DNA of 64,000 nucleotides from Stercorarius parasiticus (Eukaryota; Chordata; Aves; Charadriiformes; Stercorariidae). The notes beneath the pieces were generated by a model. It had not been told where the DNA came from and did not search any database. It saw nothing but the letters and a program-made list of their open reading frames with translations. Below, one piece after another: positions 1 to 12,380 of this stretch; position 1 is the stretch's first letter, and every line of letters begins with the position of its first letter. The stretch is from contig VWZL01002517.1 in the NCBI GenBank assembly GCA_013396915.1, forward strand, positions 1,013,181-1,077,180, written 5' to 3'. A program made the translations under genes and the position numbers.

Positions 1-1063
1 GTCTGGTATTTCACTTAGAATGATTTTTGCATCGTTTTAACCTGAGAGGTAATTTTAGGGGGGAAAATGCAAAGCTGGACGCGAGGGGAGAGTGTGTTCA
101 GCTATTACCTGCATATCCATTGTTGTCAACTGGCGCACATTTTTTTTCATTAGTTTCTTGTTATAGTCAAGATATGGTCAATGATCTTTGGAGCTTAGTA
201 ATTTTGTTAAATCTTTTTTATTAAGAGTATTGAATTGCTATGTTGAGATGGTAGCTTGCTTCTCTGCGAGATTGATTGGGACTGGTATTTCATTTTGCAT
301 AGCACTATTCAAAGCTAATAAAAAGGCACAGAATAATGAATTTTGAAGTAAATTATAATGAAAAGCCACAGGTGATTTTTTCATTAGACTGAGTGCTGGG
401 GGATTGTGCTCTTCTCTTAACTCTTTCTGTTGTTTCTATTGGTTGCCCCGGGTGAAGTAAACATCTTCAAAATGCGTTTGATGTTTTTTGATAAAAGTTT
501 TCTTCTGGAAAGACTTCAATACTTAAAAAGACACGCATTTTTTAAAGTTCACTAAAGCACAAAACTATTACTTAAAAACATTCTTTGCTCAAAATTGTTG
601 CCTTGACTTATAGTCATCGTAAGAAATTACCTTCAGTGAAGTGAGCAAAACCACCTTTTTCTAGGCAGGTTTCAGTAATTCCCCGGAGAAACGGTTTTGA
701 GCTTGAGAACTCCAAGGGTGGCTTTGCCAAGTTGGCAGCAAAAATATTTGCATATTTGGAGTGTGATGGTCCTGATGTTGGGTACTGGTGACACGTGAAT
801 GAGGTAGCTGGGAGAAGAAAGACCCTGACGTGTAGGCTGTGTGTGTATATGTACGTGTACGTAAAGGCCGTCTGGGCACTGTTCGTAGGCACAGAAGTGT
901 GGCCGACTGCATGTTCCTCACAGGCCCGCGATGGGCAGCCCAATCTTTAAATAAAATTGTCGTGTCTGTTGCATGACTGTTTGCTGTCTCATTCTGTATT
1001 TGTCTTCCATGTGTGATTAACTCCCAAATGTTCTCTTTTTTTTTTCCTTTTCCCTTTTTGTAG
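1..1063 (+). other. NEGR1: NEGR1 intron, 3' part (no coding sequence seen)
   Basis: This is AT-rich unique sequence lying upstream of the small NEGR1 exon. It ends in a strong splice acceptor: a long pyrimidine tract from about 1031 to 1060 followed by TAG at 1061-1063. A branch-point-like GATTAAC has its A at about 1020, 44 nt before the exon. I saw no repeat, RNA gene or convincing reading frame. The preceding NEGR1 exon, expected to encode the end of the third Ig domain, is outside the window. Assignment as intron depends on the exon calls downstream. Confidence 0.7.
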
Positions 1064-1105
1064 AAATTATTGAGCCTACTACCTCTAGTCCTGTCTCAAG
1101 CCCAG
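1064..1105 (+). CDS. NEGR1: NEGR1 small in-frame cassette exon (Ser/Thr/Pro-rich stalk)
   Basis: This 42-nt exon is bounded by a polypyrimidine tract plus TAG and by a CAG|GTCAGT donor. Its length is a multiple of three. Read in phase 1, which is the phase the last exon requires, it gives one split codon followed by IIEPTTSSPVSSP and a closing G that joins the CT of the final exon to make Ala. It would add 14 residues between the third Ig domain and the GPI-attachment site, lengthening a Ser/Thr/Pro-rich and possibly O-glycosylated juxtamembrane stalk. From family knowledge, IgLON relatives (LSAMP, NTM, OPCML) use alternative cassettes at this position. The standard mammalian NEGR1 protein, as I recall it, joins the Ig3 exon directly to the last exon, so this exon is probably alternatively spliced. 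The first residue (Gln or Glu) depends on an upstream exon not in the window. Confidence 0.75.
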
Positions 1106-4100
1106 GTCAGTATCCACATACATTCACGAAGTATGTTTGGGTACTTTTTCCCAGGGACTCATACCTGATGCATCGCCATATCGATAACTGGAATTGATTA
1201 CGGGCAGCTTTGTTGTGGTAGTGCTGGACTGTCTCCGTCCCGTCTTTGTGCATTCATTGGTTTGTCTTCCCTCCAGGCTTCATACGTTGTCCTCTTCTTA
1301 AATTTCCCCTTTTGAGAAAACCCCTCCCCGCATCTCTGTTTTTCTCCCATTCATTCTCTGCCCCAGGGTGATGCGGTGGATGTACACAGGGCAATGCAGC
1401 CGCGCGGTGAAATTACTGTGTTTTCTCTTCGTGATGACCTGACCCTTCTCTGGTGTTGCTGTAAACATGAACGCTGGTTTGAGGCTTACAGATTTCTTGC
1501 TGTCTCATCACTGGAAGACCCGTAGGATGGATCTAAGAACCCATTGTGGGGTCCTCCTCGCTCCTTTTAGGGTGACAGAAGGTGTTCCCGGAGAGCTGAA
1601 AAGCCTGCCCTTCTGCTTGGCAGGTGGTAAGAGGTCTTGACCATTGGCGGTGTTTCCCCATTTTCTCGGGGGTTTCCTCTTGCTGCTCTCCAGCAGGACA
1701 CCCTCGGTGGAGCTGGTCAGCCCAGCGCAGGCCATCGAATGGGGGCTGCCCTGCCTGGAGCTTGTCAGGAGGTGGCACTGGGCCAGCCTGTGTCCATATT
1801 CCCAACCACTCTCCAAAGGGTTTGGCAGGGGTAAGTCCTGAGTCTCACATACCCTGCTCTAGCTCCCATTGCTTTACGTTGAACACCTTCCCCAGGATGC
1901 AGTTACGGTGTCAGACCCAACAGGTTGATATTATTTCCGTGTGCATAATGTGATAAGATGTGCCGTGCTCAGGTCTCCTCCAAGGAGGAGTCTGGGAAGC
2001 GTTATCAGGATCATCTGGGAGACAAAGACAAGGAGAAGTTTCCTCTAGCAAAACCTACGTCATGTATACTTTTATAAGTATATATAAAAGTGAATATATA
2101 AGTGAAGATAAAAAGATTAGAAAGACTACGCCCAAAAAACATAGCTATGGAGGTAATCTACTCCCCAGTTAGAACTTCAGATTAAACAGAGTTACAAAAG
2201 AAAAGCCAGGCGGCACATTGATCCACCCACCTTAGAACTTACAGGAGTAGAAAGACAAGTGTATAAATCTTCGGTGCTTTTAATTAAAGGGCTTAGGAAG
2301 GGCACTCTCTGGTGTCCTCTGCGGAGACGCTCGCTGTGCAGAGCCCGTCTGCCTTCCCCCCACCCGGCTTCAGCCGCGAGTTCTCCAAAGCGTCTGTCTC
2401 TCTTACGTGCAGAGGGTCTCCCGTGTCGGCAGCGCAAAGCTGTTCAGGAAAGCGACTGAGCGATGTAGGCATGACCACCCTTCATCGCAGAACACAGCAG
2501 CAGCAGGAGTAGGAGGGGAGGGATGGGCTTAACGTGCAAAGAGCTGATAGTGTTTGTAATAAAAGTTCCCATCCCCGTGATTTCTCAGTTGCTTTGGACT
2601 GCCAAGCAGTTGAAAATAAGCTAAGAAATTATTTTTATAGCTAACAGAAGCCAGGAAGAAGAAAAGAGACGCGGGTGATATGGCAATCGTGCAAAGTAGT
2701 GATAGGAGAACCTTAGTCTGTGTGTCGTTTAACGCTGGGTCTTGTAATTGGTTGAGAAGTGCCCTTAGCCTGATGCTGTTCCAAGCTCTGTTCAAGGACT
2801 GATGGTTTATGCTGTATGGTTACGGCTGGAACGGACTCTAGTAACATTTGGGTTTTAATCTCCACGGGTAAGCACTACAACGCCGAAGCACAGTCTTTGC
2901 TCACTTTAAAAAAATTCGTGTTCAAGTCATATAGCTTTGAAATGTATTTGAATTCTTGCTGTCTGCAGAAATTTACAACAAAGGAGCAAAATTATATGTA
3001 TTTTTTGGCAGCAGGTTGGAGATGGGGGAAGAGAAATGAATGGCGTCCTTTTATAACGATCCCTGCCTTAATTCTGAGAGCACGGTGTTAAATAGAGAGG
3101 TCTTTTTCCAAAGTGCAGTATGAAATTGAGAATATGAAAGCCTTTGAACACAACAGAGGAACAATTTAGAAGAAGCTAAAGTTGCAATAGATGAAGCTAT
3201 GTGAGCTAATCCAACTTTAAATGACTGAGGAAAGGGCTCTGAGGTCAGTTTGCAGATGAAAAACAACATCTGGTTCCCTGAAAGACAACAGGAAGGGTTT
3301 TTTTATAAAGAAAAGCTCTGAAAATGGATAAAAATTTAGGATTGAGTCTTTCCTCCTGGAAATCAGTGCTGGTGTCAGCAGTGGCATTGCCATTGAAACA
3401 TTCTGTTTGCCTAACATAATTAAATAATGCCGTGATAGTCCCTCTCCTTCTCTAATTTTAGTCTGGTAAATAGCTAGATAATACCGTGGCTATTGCTAGG
3501 AAGTTCTACTGCCGCAGAGGCAATTAAAAAGTTTCCAGAGTGTCAGAAACCGAGTCCCTCATGTGCTGCAGCATCAGCGGGGAAGACAGTAGGTTGGGCT
3601 GGGAGATCGCGGCAGAAAACCCGGTTTATTTGTCTGTAGCTGCTTACGACAGTAAAATACGATTTGTGACTTTGTTTGGAGTCAGCCCAGGAGGTTTTGG
3701 CCAGCAGCGTCCGTCGGATCTCTGTCCGTCCGCCCTGCTGTCCCTCGTGCAGTGACAGGAATGCAAAACATGGATAAACCTGTAGAAACTCCTTTTTCCT
3801 CGTGTCTTGCATCAGTCAGGACACAGAGCACCAGCCTGCTTACTTAATCTAGGCTTTGCAGCTAGTTGGCTAATTACTGCTGTCGTTTACAGCCTCACTT
3901 CAGCGCAGCTTCAATGGATGTTTTTCCTGGAGAAGGTTTTGCTGCCGGAAGGAGACAGATCCTTCTCCAGGGTTTCAATATGGAGCCAAAGGTGATGAAA
4001 AAACCCAAACCCGAGTCAATATTTTACTGCAGACAGGTGAGGGAGAATTGCAGGCCAAGGATCTCCCGTAAATCAAGGTAAATGACTGACGGGATGTTCA

Positions 4101-6920
4101 ACATTATCATCACTGGTAGAGTTCTCCAGGATCTTTCTTAAAGCCCAGACTAGGAAGTTACTTTTTGTGGAAAGTGAAGAATCTGCCGTAATCCTGAAGA
4201 TCTTGAAACCACCTTCTGTTGAGATGTTAGTCCAACTCTGAATACACAGTAATTATCCTATTCTCAAAACATCCTTGAAAGCTATTTTCCACTGTTATTA
4301 GCCTGCACAACTATATGCATCTGTGGTTTTGTACGTGGAAGGAGTAGTGTGAAAGGAAAATGTCGCTGGCATCTTAAGATGCGTGAGCCTGGAGTTGCTG
4401 CTGCCTCTGGCTCCTGCAGCTCGCTTCTGTGCAAACTCTGTCAGCAGTGACACTGGTACATAAAAAGACCTTTCATCCACCAATTTTCCTTGTCCTATCC
4501 AATATGACTGTTTTGGCCTTCTGTTGTTAAAAATTGTTTATAAGCTGCATGTCTAAAATTTCAGCACAGAAGTTTTGTGGCATTTCCTAGATGTTCATGA
4601 GCCGTGGGACAACATCCCCAAAATGTCTTTCAGCTATTACTTATAAAAAACGTTTTGATTTAAAAATAAAAATCCTTAAGGATTCCTTAGAGTTCCAAAC
4701 AATAGGTGGCAAACCATTTAAAACATTTACAAGTAATGCAGCACCAACACCGTAGCGATATACATGTTCATTCCCCTGCTGGAGCCCCTTTTTACACTGG
4801 GGAGTTTACTTTCTCTATTTTAAGCAACAACGCTTAAAGGATGTAGAATTAGCTGCAGAAGTTAAAAAATTGTGGCCACAGTTGGTGTCTGTTTTGTCAG
4901 CCGTTGCCAGGAGCTGTAGTTACTTACAAATCTTTCATCCTTTAGCGTAATTAGTTCACAGGTGGTGTCTTAAAAAGGCTTTGAAGATGCTGCTGAATTC
5001 TTAATGCTGACTAAATAAGTAACAGTGACAGGTCGGGGAGACTAACTGAGGAATCCTCTTTAATTAATGATTTCACATGTTATAAGGCAAAAACTGGAGT
5101 TGGAGAGAGAGGGACTTTAACTTCTTTAATTTCCTCAGGAACAAAAGCCTGTGTTTAAATGAGCACTCCGGGCAGGTTGGACAACTGCTTGAACTTCAGT
5201 GACCTCTCCCTGATGTGCTTTGTGCTGGAGTACCCAGTCATACCGCATCTCAAGCAGGCTCTATTGTTTCGTATGAAACGACAACCCCTTCCTTTTCTCT
5301 CTTCTTACGCAGTTGCAATTCCCATTTTAATCAATAAATGATCTGCGTAAGGAAAATCCACAGGGTTGGATTCTGAATCTCAGAATTTATGGCATTCTTT
5401 CTTGCCATTAATTTTGTCTTTACATGATGAAAGCACCGTGTGTATTAAACTAGGGATTTTGGCGCGTGGGCAGGAGACACACTGATACAGCACGTGCTGC
5501 AGCGACGGTGAACCCTGAGGCAGACGAGAATGATCAGCCTCGAGAAGCAGCCGGGCGTTCACCTTCACCAGCCAACGCTCAACGCATTTTCTTTCTCTTC
5601 CCGGTTTGTGGAGTTGCTTCCAAAAGCTAAACAAGTATGAAAAAATGATCAAGATCTAGGATAGGGGGTCCCGGATCATTGCAAGTGTAACTTCTAAAAT
5701 ACATTGGAAACAGACGCCTCTATGTTAAAAGAGCTTTTGACTCTCGGTGGCCCCTTCACTGCCTCCCTGAGGATGCCGCCCTGGGAAGGAAGGCAGGGTC
5801 CCAGACTGCCCACCATCTCCTCCTTCTGACAGTTGAATCCCCCGGTAGAAGAACACCATAGGTCCTTGTGTCCCAGTCGACAGCCATAAAAGCATATATA
5901 AGGTTACTGAGACTTGCTATGAGTAGGTAAGCATCAAACAGGTAAACAGGCCCTGAAGAAAAAAAGATCAACGTATCTGCCTCACTTGTTAATTATTTTA
6001 AAGCTTTAGGTTCGTAACGTGTTACTTATGGACGTATTACTAACGGACACTTCCGTTGCGTGGCAGAACTCCAGGCAGATGTAAAATCCCAGCATAGTGG
6101 TCTCTGCCAGAAAAAAATAGTTTCTATATTCACCAGCTCCATGCGTCGGCACACTTTATCCGGAGCATGACGTGTTACTGCAGGAACGTGCAGCGGAACA
6201 AGGCAGGTCCTTAAACCGGGGACGCTTGGAATTCTATATACCAGCTGCACTGTGGGAAATAACTAAAGTATTATATTCATCCGCTGTTACAAACAAGTGA
6301 ACTTTATGTTTCTAAATCATTCTGTGAAAGCTGCACCCTCAAAGTAAAATCTGTGGAATTCGGTAAATGTTTCTGTTTAAGTGAAATGCATGTTTCAGAT
6401 AACTCCCAGTGTGTGCTCAGTGACGTTCTGCAATATTTAAAGACTGCATCATTTCAGAAGACCGTTTAAACGCAGTAAATCATGTTATTCACTGCTTGCT
6501 GCACAGATGCATCATTTAATATCAAAAGAGCTACTTTCTATCAGCTAAAAAACAGGATTAGAAATAGGTCATTTTTAGTCCATTGATTCCTTCTCTCTAA
6601 ACCAATATGTAAAATGCAAGAATATTTTTTCTGATATTGTGTTGCCTACATGCCTTCTCTCGTGGGGGGATTTCAATATTAACGAGTTTTTCCACAAACC
6701 TGGGAAGCCCACTGAAGAGGAGAAGCTGCTCTGACACTCACCGATTCGCTTAACCAACAAAACCCAGGGTTTCTCACAGAAATGAGAACGCCCAAATATT
6801 TCATCAGTTTGCTGAAATTTCACATTTTAACCAAGAAGCGCTCTTGAGAAACGCCAGGAAAGCAGTGCAGGGACGTCCGTGAAATAATCCCTGTGGTCTG
6901 TGGCCAGGTTGGAGGTTGTG
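1106..6920. other. Intron stretch, nothing recognised except a small inverted repeat
   Basis: This is unique AT-rich sequence. Short frames of up to about 109 codons are present on both strands without recognisable domains. A moderately GC-rich portion at 1620-1830 gives three overlapping frames with no consistent coding signal. Confidence 0.6.
2068..2091. repeat. Small AT-rich inverted repeat
   Basis: ACTTTTATA (2068-2076) is followed by a 6-nt spacer and its exact reverse complement TATAAAAGT (2083-2091). It lies in the NEGR1 intron. No function is evident. Confidence 0.6.
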
Positions 6921-7016
6921 GCCGGCGGGCGGGATGCCCGGGTCCCTGCCCGCTGCTGCCGCGGCGCTGGCGCTCGCTCCTGCCGAGAGCTCCCGATGCC
7001 GAGGGACCAGCCGCGT
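6921..7016. promoter_or_regulatory. CpG-dense patch inside the NEGR1 intron
   Basis: I count about 15 CpG dinucleotides in roughly 95 bases, in a window whose surrounding sequence is CpG-poor and AT-rich. The patch is too short to be a classical CpG island. It could be a regulatory element, a decayed GC-rich insertion or a GC-biased conversion patch. No transcript or open reading frame is recognised over it. Confidence 0.35.
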
Positions 7017-10000
7017 CTGGCAAGGTTGTTGGCAGGCTGAGCCCCATGCTCACCGCTCTAGGTGGTTCCTGGGCTCCAGAGCATCGGTGGCGTTGGTGTC
7101 GGTGGTTTATTGTCACACGTAGTCGGTTATGGGACTGTAAATGGCATCAGCGTTTGTCGTACGTAGGTGTATGCTGTGTAGGACCTACAGTGTGGGAACC
7201 AGCACACTCTGAGACACGGGGAAAGCTCTATTCAACTTAATGTTATCTTAAAAAGTTATGTATTGTCCTTTATAGTTCTGGCATCTGTTTATTAAATATA
7301 AATATAGATAAAATGCGTGACCATCTCAGTCCACGTCCTCAAGACGTCTCCCCATCGCACTCACGCGTTGGTACCCGATGCCCTACGGGCGTCGGGAGAA
7401 GCCTGGCAAGGGATGGACTCGCATGGGCTGGAAATGTCTGCTCTGAAGGCGGGCTGGGGGTAGCAATCCATATATATAAATTTTGTTCTTCGTCTAGAGA
7501 GGTGATTTAGGCCCATGCTCCCCTAGTATGCCGGGAAATCAGATGTTTGCATATCTAGAATGCCTGACTCCATTCGGGTCACTCTGAACCATGCCCTAAG
7601 CGCCGTATTGCTGTGCTGTCACAGCAGCGTGCGTGGCGTGGACGCAGGCAGCAGCATCCCTCCGCAGTCCTGCTCCGGCCCCGAAAGGGCAAGAAAAACC
7701 CACCGTGCAAATCTTCCAGCCCGCAGCGCTGCAGGGCACGGCAAAGCTGCCCCAAAAGACCGTGCATATAAGGACGCGTTCTGATTGAGCAAAGAGAAGT
7801 GGGAGATTCCAGAATGTGATTCATTAGCAGAAAGAGAGCAGTCTTTGTTTTTATTTATCACAGAAGGGTATGTTTTATGTGAAGGTTTTATCAGCCAGAA
7901 TTGGCTGACTGCAGTGATTCTTACAGGAATAAATATGCATATATCCATCTAGATGAGATGTGTAGCCATGTGCAGAAATTTAAAATGTATATATAATTCC
8001 GTATCTATAACTTCAGGGAGGGTCCCAACTCTGTGCAGAATATAAAAGAGCCTACAGCTACAGCTGGTTGGAAAGGATCTGACAAACTTGGGTTGTTAAG
8101 GGAGGGAAGGCTTGGGGGAATAGGGGACTTGTCAGAAAATGCCTATTTGAAATCTCCATGAATATGTCAGTTTTAAAGAAATTCAAATAAAAGCCTGTTG
8201 AGTTTTGAGTGGGGGAAAAAAAAATACTGGCTATCTTCCAGGCTACCCGTCTCATTCCAGGCAACACTTCTTTTCTTGTCTTTTCACTGTCTGAATTTCT
8301 CACCAAATGGAAATTTCAGTGTCTTGCCAGCTGCATCTAGAGTTTCTGTGCAACATGGACATTTTGATGCGGTTGCCAGCACTATCTCCAGCTAGGGATG
8401 AAAACCGACGTCCAGAGATAATACAGGATCAGCCGTTGCCTTATTCTGAACCTAGCGTTTAAAGGCGTATCTTTGCATCTTAATCTTTTCCTCATTATGT
8501 ACCAGTCACAAGGCCCAAACTGGTTTTTAAACTGGTTTTGGTCCTTCTCTAAACTTTCCAGATGAGCTCTTAAGCGTGCCATCAGGCAACCCAAGAAATA
8601 TGCTATGATGTGTTTTTCTTCCAATAGTCTCTTGTGGGTTAAAGAAAATATAACAAAAATTTCTAGGTAAAAACATGATAGTGGGGCCAAGCCCATGTCC
8701 TTCAAAGAGTGCAGTCATAACCCAGCAGCTCTGAACAATTAAACAAATACTGTTTTATCACGAGTTGTCACTGCTCCCAGGAGCGGCGCCGTCTTGGTTT
8801 TAGCCTGCTTTTGCGCAGGACTCTACGATCACTGGAGACAGACCTTCCTCAGAATAGGAGATGCGTTTGAAGGCACAGATACACCAGTGAGGGCAGTGGA
8901 GCGGCCCCTGAACATTCAGGGTGGCTTAAACGGACTTTGGCGATAAGACAGAGGTCGTTCGCTTGTGGAGTTGAGGGTGATGAATAAAACAAGGGTGGTT
9001 TGCTCAGAGCTGGACCGGAGCTCAGGGTCTAGGCTGTAGACTTTCTACTACAGGCTCAAGCCCACTTGCGCAGTGTCCTCCTACACCGTGCCCTTGGCTT
9101 GCTTCCAGGCCTGGCTGCTAATGAGAATTCGTGACCGGAATACCAAAATTTAAAAATAAACAATCGCTTGTCAAGGATATAGGGCAATCATCAATGTGAG
9201 CGTGGCAGGACCTGAAGTTTCTCTCTCTGAGCAGCAATTTTTCCTATGAACCTCACACCTGTTGAGGACACACTATATCGTGGAAGGAAACGCGTTAAGA
9301 GCTCTGGCCCAATTCACCGTATGCTGCTCCGTTAATCCAGTAAGGTTTACAGGGAGAATTCACTTTGTGGTTGTTCCTGTGCTTTGGCACCTGCTCCTGT
9401 ACTTGATTTTCATTAAGTCCAGACTTTAACTGAGCCTCTGAATTTTACGCTGCCACAAAAAAAAACCGTGGAGCCATCTGGTTAAAGTTTTAGAGATGGT
9501 TTTCATTAAGATGGAAGTTTTGCAAAATATTCTACCATTTTTCAGCTGCTGAGTCAGACATTTCCGTAAGAAAAAGCTGTTGGCATGAGGCAGCAGAAGA
9601 CTAACCCAACGGGTGAGTGGCAGCCGGCTCCCACCCACCTGCCCCCGTATCGTACCACACTGTGACAGTGACATTGGGTGACGCTGGGATACTCAGTGAT
9701 GCCTGTCGTTCCAAACACCGAGATGAAATGATTGACCTTGACATCTTTTGTACGTCCTTCTTCTCGTTTTTCGAGGTACATGACTCAGCTCGCGCTTCTC
9801 TCTCAATCATAGTCCACAATGGCAGGGATGCGTCTCTTGGGGAGAAAGAATTGATAGAACTTACCCTTCCTAATATCTCTGATTGCAGCAGAAATGATTG
9901 CCTAGCGTTCAGCCTCCTTATTCAACAAGCACAGTATATAAAACTGCGCTGAATGAGTTTTCTGCCAAACTGAGGCAATTCAGAGAACAACTCGGCTCTG

Positions 10001-10970
10001 AAGCTCAAGAGCATGTTCACTTGAATGAACCGGGTATGGATTTTATAATAGGAAAACAGCGAGTAATTTCAATAGTCTGCAGTAAATTGTCAAAGCAAAG
10101 CACTCTGGTTATAGAGACATTTCGGGAATAAGCAGCGCCGGCGATGTTGTTTGTAAGGTTCCCATACCTACAGTCATCTGTGCCCTCCCCCACCCCCCAT
10201 CCCATTTACCGATTCATTTTAAATGAAGAAGGGGCTGCGTTTTACAAAGAGGTAGAAATCCTCAGCCTGTTAAAGGCAGATTATCACTATCCAGGTCTCA
10301 TTCAGTCATTCAGAAATCGCCTTTTGTAGGAACTTGAAGGATTTTAGCAGTTAAGGGTTATACGCAGTACAGACTAGGGAAAAAATTAATTGGTTTTGGA
10401 GCAAAATGTATCTTTCTCCCACGTGTCTCCAAGAACATCAGAGATGGTTTTAAAGGCACCCCGGTCCCTCCCCGCATTCCCAAGAGCACAGCTCTTTACA
10501 CAGGCATGACGTAGGTTACACACTCAAAACGAAGCTCCCTTAATTCCCAGCAAGGTTAGAAGAAGGGAAAGGAGAAAAGCTTTCATCTCTGCCTGCCAAA
10601 CTTTCCCTGCTACCTGAAGGGGAATATAGAGAGAGATCATTTCCCCTTCTCTTACTACATTTTTAAGAATATGACATCCATAACTACTTTGAAAGTTGCT
10701 AACATTCCTGCCAAGTGCCATGTACTGTTTTCTGCCTTGCCTTCCTAAATCCTGATTTTGAGTCAAAATCACTGGCGGAAGGAGATTGCCCATTGCCTGT
10801 CTGGGACAGGTTTCCGACAGCCCGCGGGTGCTGCTGTCTCACGCACGGGCAGAGGGACGCGCACGCGGGCGCGTTTATCCCATCGGCACCCACAAGCGAA
10901 GCGCTGCGCGAAGGAGAGCTGAGCCGCAGCTCACCGACAAGGCGATGGCTGAGAGTATGAAAGAACCTTG
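7017..10970. other. Intron stretch, nothing recognised
   Basis: AT-rich unique sequence with short TATATA tracts (near 7470 and 7990). No coding exon, RNA gene or mobile element is recognised. Confidence 0.6.
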
Positions 10971-11029
10971 CACAGAATCATCGAATTGCCTGGGCTGGAA
11001 GGGACCGTTCAGATCATCAAGTCCAACCA
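10971..11029 (-). mobile_element. CR1 LINE 3'-end fragment
   Basis: The stretch has the reverse-complement signature of the CR1 3' terminus: CAGAATCATCGAATT, then GGCTGGAAGGGACC, then ATCATCAAGTCCAACC. CR1 elements end in short ATTCTATG-type repeats, so CAGAATCAT at the left marks the 3' end of a minus-strand copy. Only about 60 bases remain, as usual for 5'-truncated CR1 copies. Confidence 0.85.
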
Positions 11030-12255
11030 GCAACCATTTTTGGTGCTGTTTTCTGTTTCAAAGGGCATTCGAATGGTGAGTGTAGTGTATTTTCTACTGA
11101 AGAGACTGAATTCCTGACTTCACAAGGGTGATGAGAAAGTGCATATAACACGCAGAAGAGACTTTTTGCAGCTGTCCTCAGTCACTTGACGGCTCAGCGG
11201 CCGGCACAGGCTCTGCACGCTGATGCCGATGAGGGGCCTTTGGCAGCACGAGCTCGCAGGGCAGAGATGCTCGAGCATCTTCCCTCAGCGGTCTCACTAA
11301 CCTCCGGGCACATACTGCTTAGAAAATACATCTATGGAAATTAACTCATTTTTCATCAGCGGGTTTCCCTGCAGCCGCCTTGTGTCTCTCCTGTCAGTGC
11401 CAGCGGTCATCCCGGGCCAGGGACGGAGGGGGCACGGTGACACTAAGCACCTGCACAGCAGAAGGCGTTCAAGAGGTCCTGCCATCGTGAGGATCATGCA
11501 CTCCGCCCACTCATCCCCTGCCATTAATCAGCATTAATTGGGAAGGGGCCTCCCACAAAGGCACCAGTGCTTTCTTTTTTTTTTCGCTATCATCTCCACC
11601 AAAATATTGTACTAATTGATAGAGATTTTTCAAAGCCAGGAGTCTTAACAGGAGTTTTCATGCCTAAAGCTCCCAGTCAGCATTGAAAAATCTCACCTGT
11701 TGGTTGGTTTTTTTTTTCTTGCCTTGTGCGTAATAACATATGCAAAGCTGAGCCATAATGTCTCCAAAATCCCCTGGATTAAGCTGAAAAGCGGGTGGGG
11801 AAGGCTGGTGCATGCAAAGCCTCCTGATGTAAAATCCTCCACCGGCAGTGAAAGCCGCGCAGGAGAAGCAGCATCGGCCGGGGAGGGTGGGGGGCTCTGC
11901 AAAGGGGCCCCCACCAGCCCCACGGCTCGGGGACCCCCAGCCCAAAGCCCCTCCACAGCTGAGGGGTTTCAGTCCCCCCACAAAAGCTCGGGCTCCTCCC
12001 GACGGCCGCGCCAGCTCCTGCGGCAGTCCTGCAGCAGAAAAGCCCCAGATAGTTCACCGCAGGGAGCAGCGAATAAAGATAAATTGAGTGACATATTCTA
12101 ACATGACACCCTTGGTCCAAGGGTGGAAAAATGAAAGTACTTTGGAAAAAAAGAAATTCTGGACATTAATGAAAAGTAACCAATTCTTGATTACATTACA
12201 CGCGCTTTCTGTGCATTTTGTGGATGGACTCTATGTGATGTTCATTAAGTTCTCG
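11030..12255. other. Intron stretch with a GC-rich portion
   Basis: A T-rich run lies at about 11571-11584, and a GC-rich, C/G-skewed portion lies at about 11850-12030. The latter gives overlapping frames in four registers (11664-12120), none recognisable, which is typical of stop-poor GC-rich noncoding DNA. Confidence 0.55.
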
Positions 12256-12380
12256 TAGAATCACAGAATGGTTTGGGTTGGAAGGGACCTTAGAGCCCAC
12301 CCAGTGCCACCCCCTGCCCTGGGCAGGGACACCTCCCACCAGCCCAGGTTGCTCCAAGCCCCGTCCAACCCGGCCTCTTA
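12256..12380 (-). mobile_element. CR1 LINE 3'-end fragment
   Basis: This is a minus-strand CR1 3' terminus: TAGAATCACAGAATGG, GGTTGGAAGGGACC, then CACCCCCTGCCCTGGGCAGG and the AGCCCAGGTTGCTCCAAGCC segment. It is about 125 bases long and stops within the CR1 3' UTR. It shares the GCCCACCCAGTGCCACC wording with the copy at 23632, so the two belong to one subfamily. Confidence 0.93.

Noticed and set aside
4195..4260. Weak resemblance to a CR1 3' UTR (TTAGTCCAACTCTG)
   Set aside because: No GGAAGGGACC core or terminal repeat; similarity too short to call.
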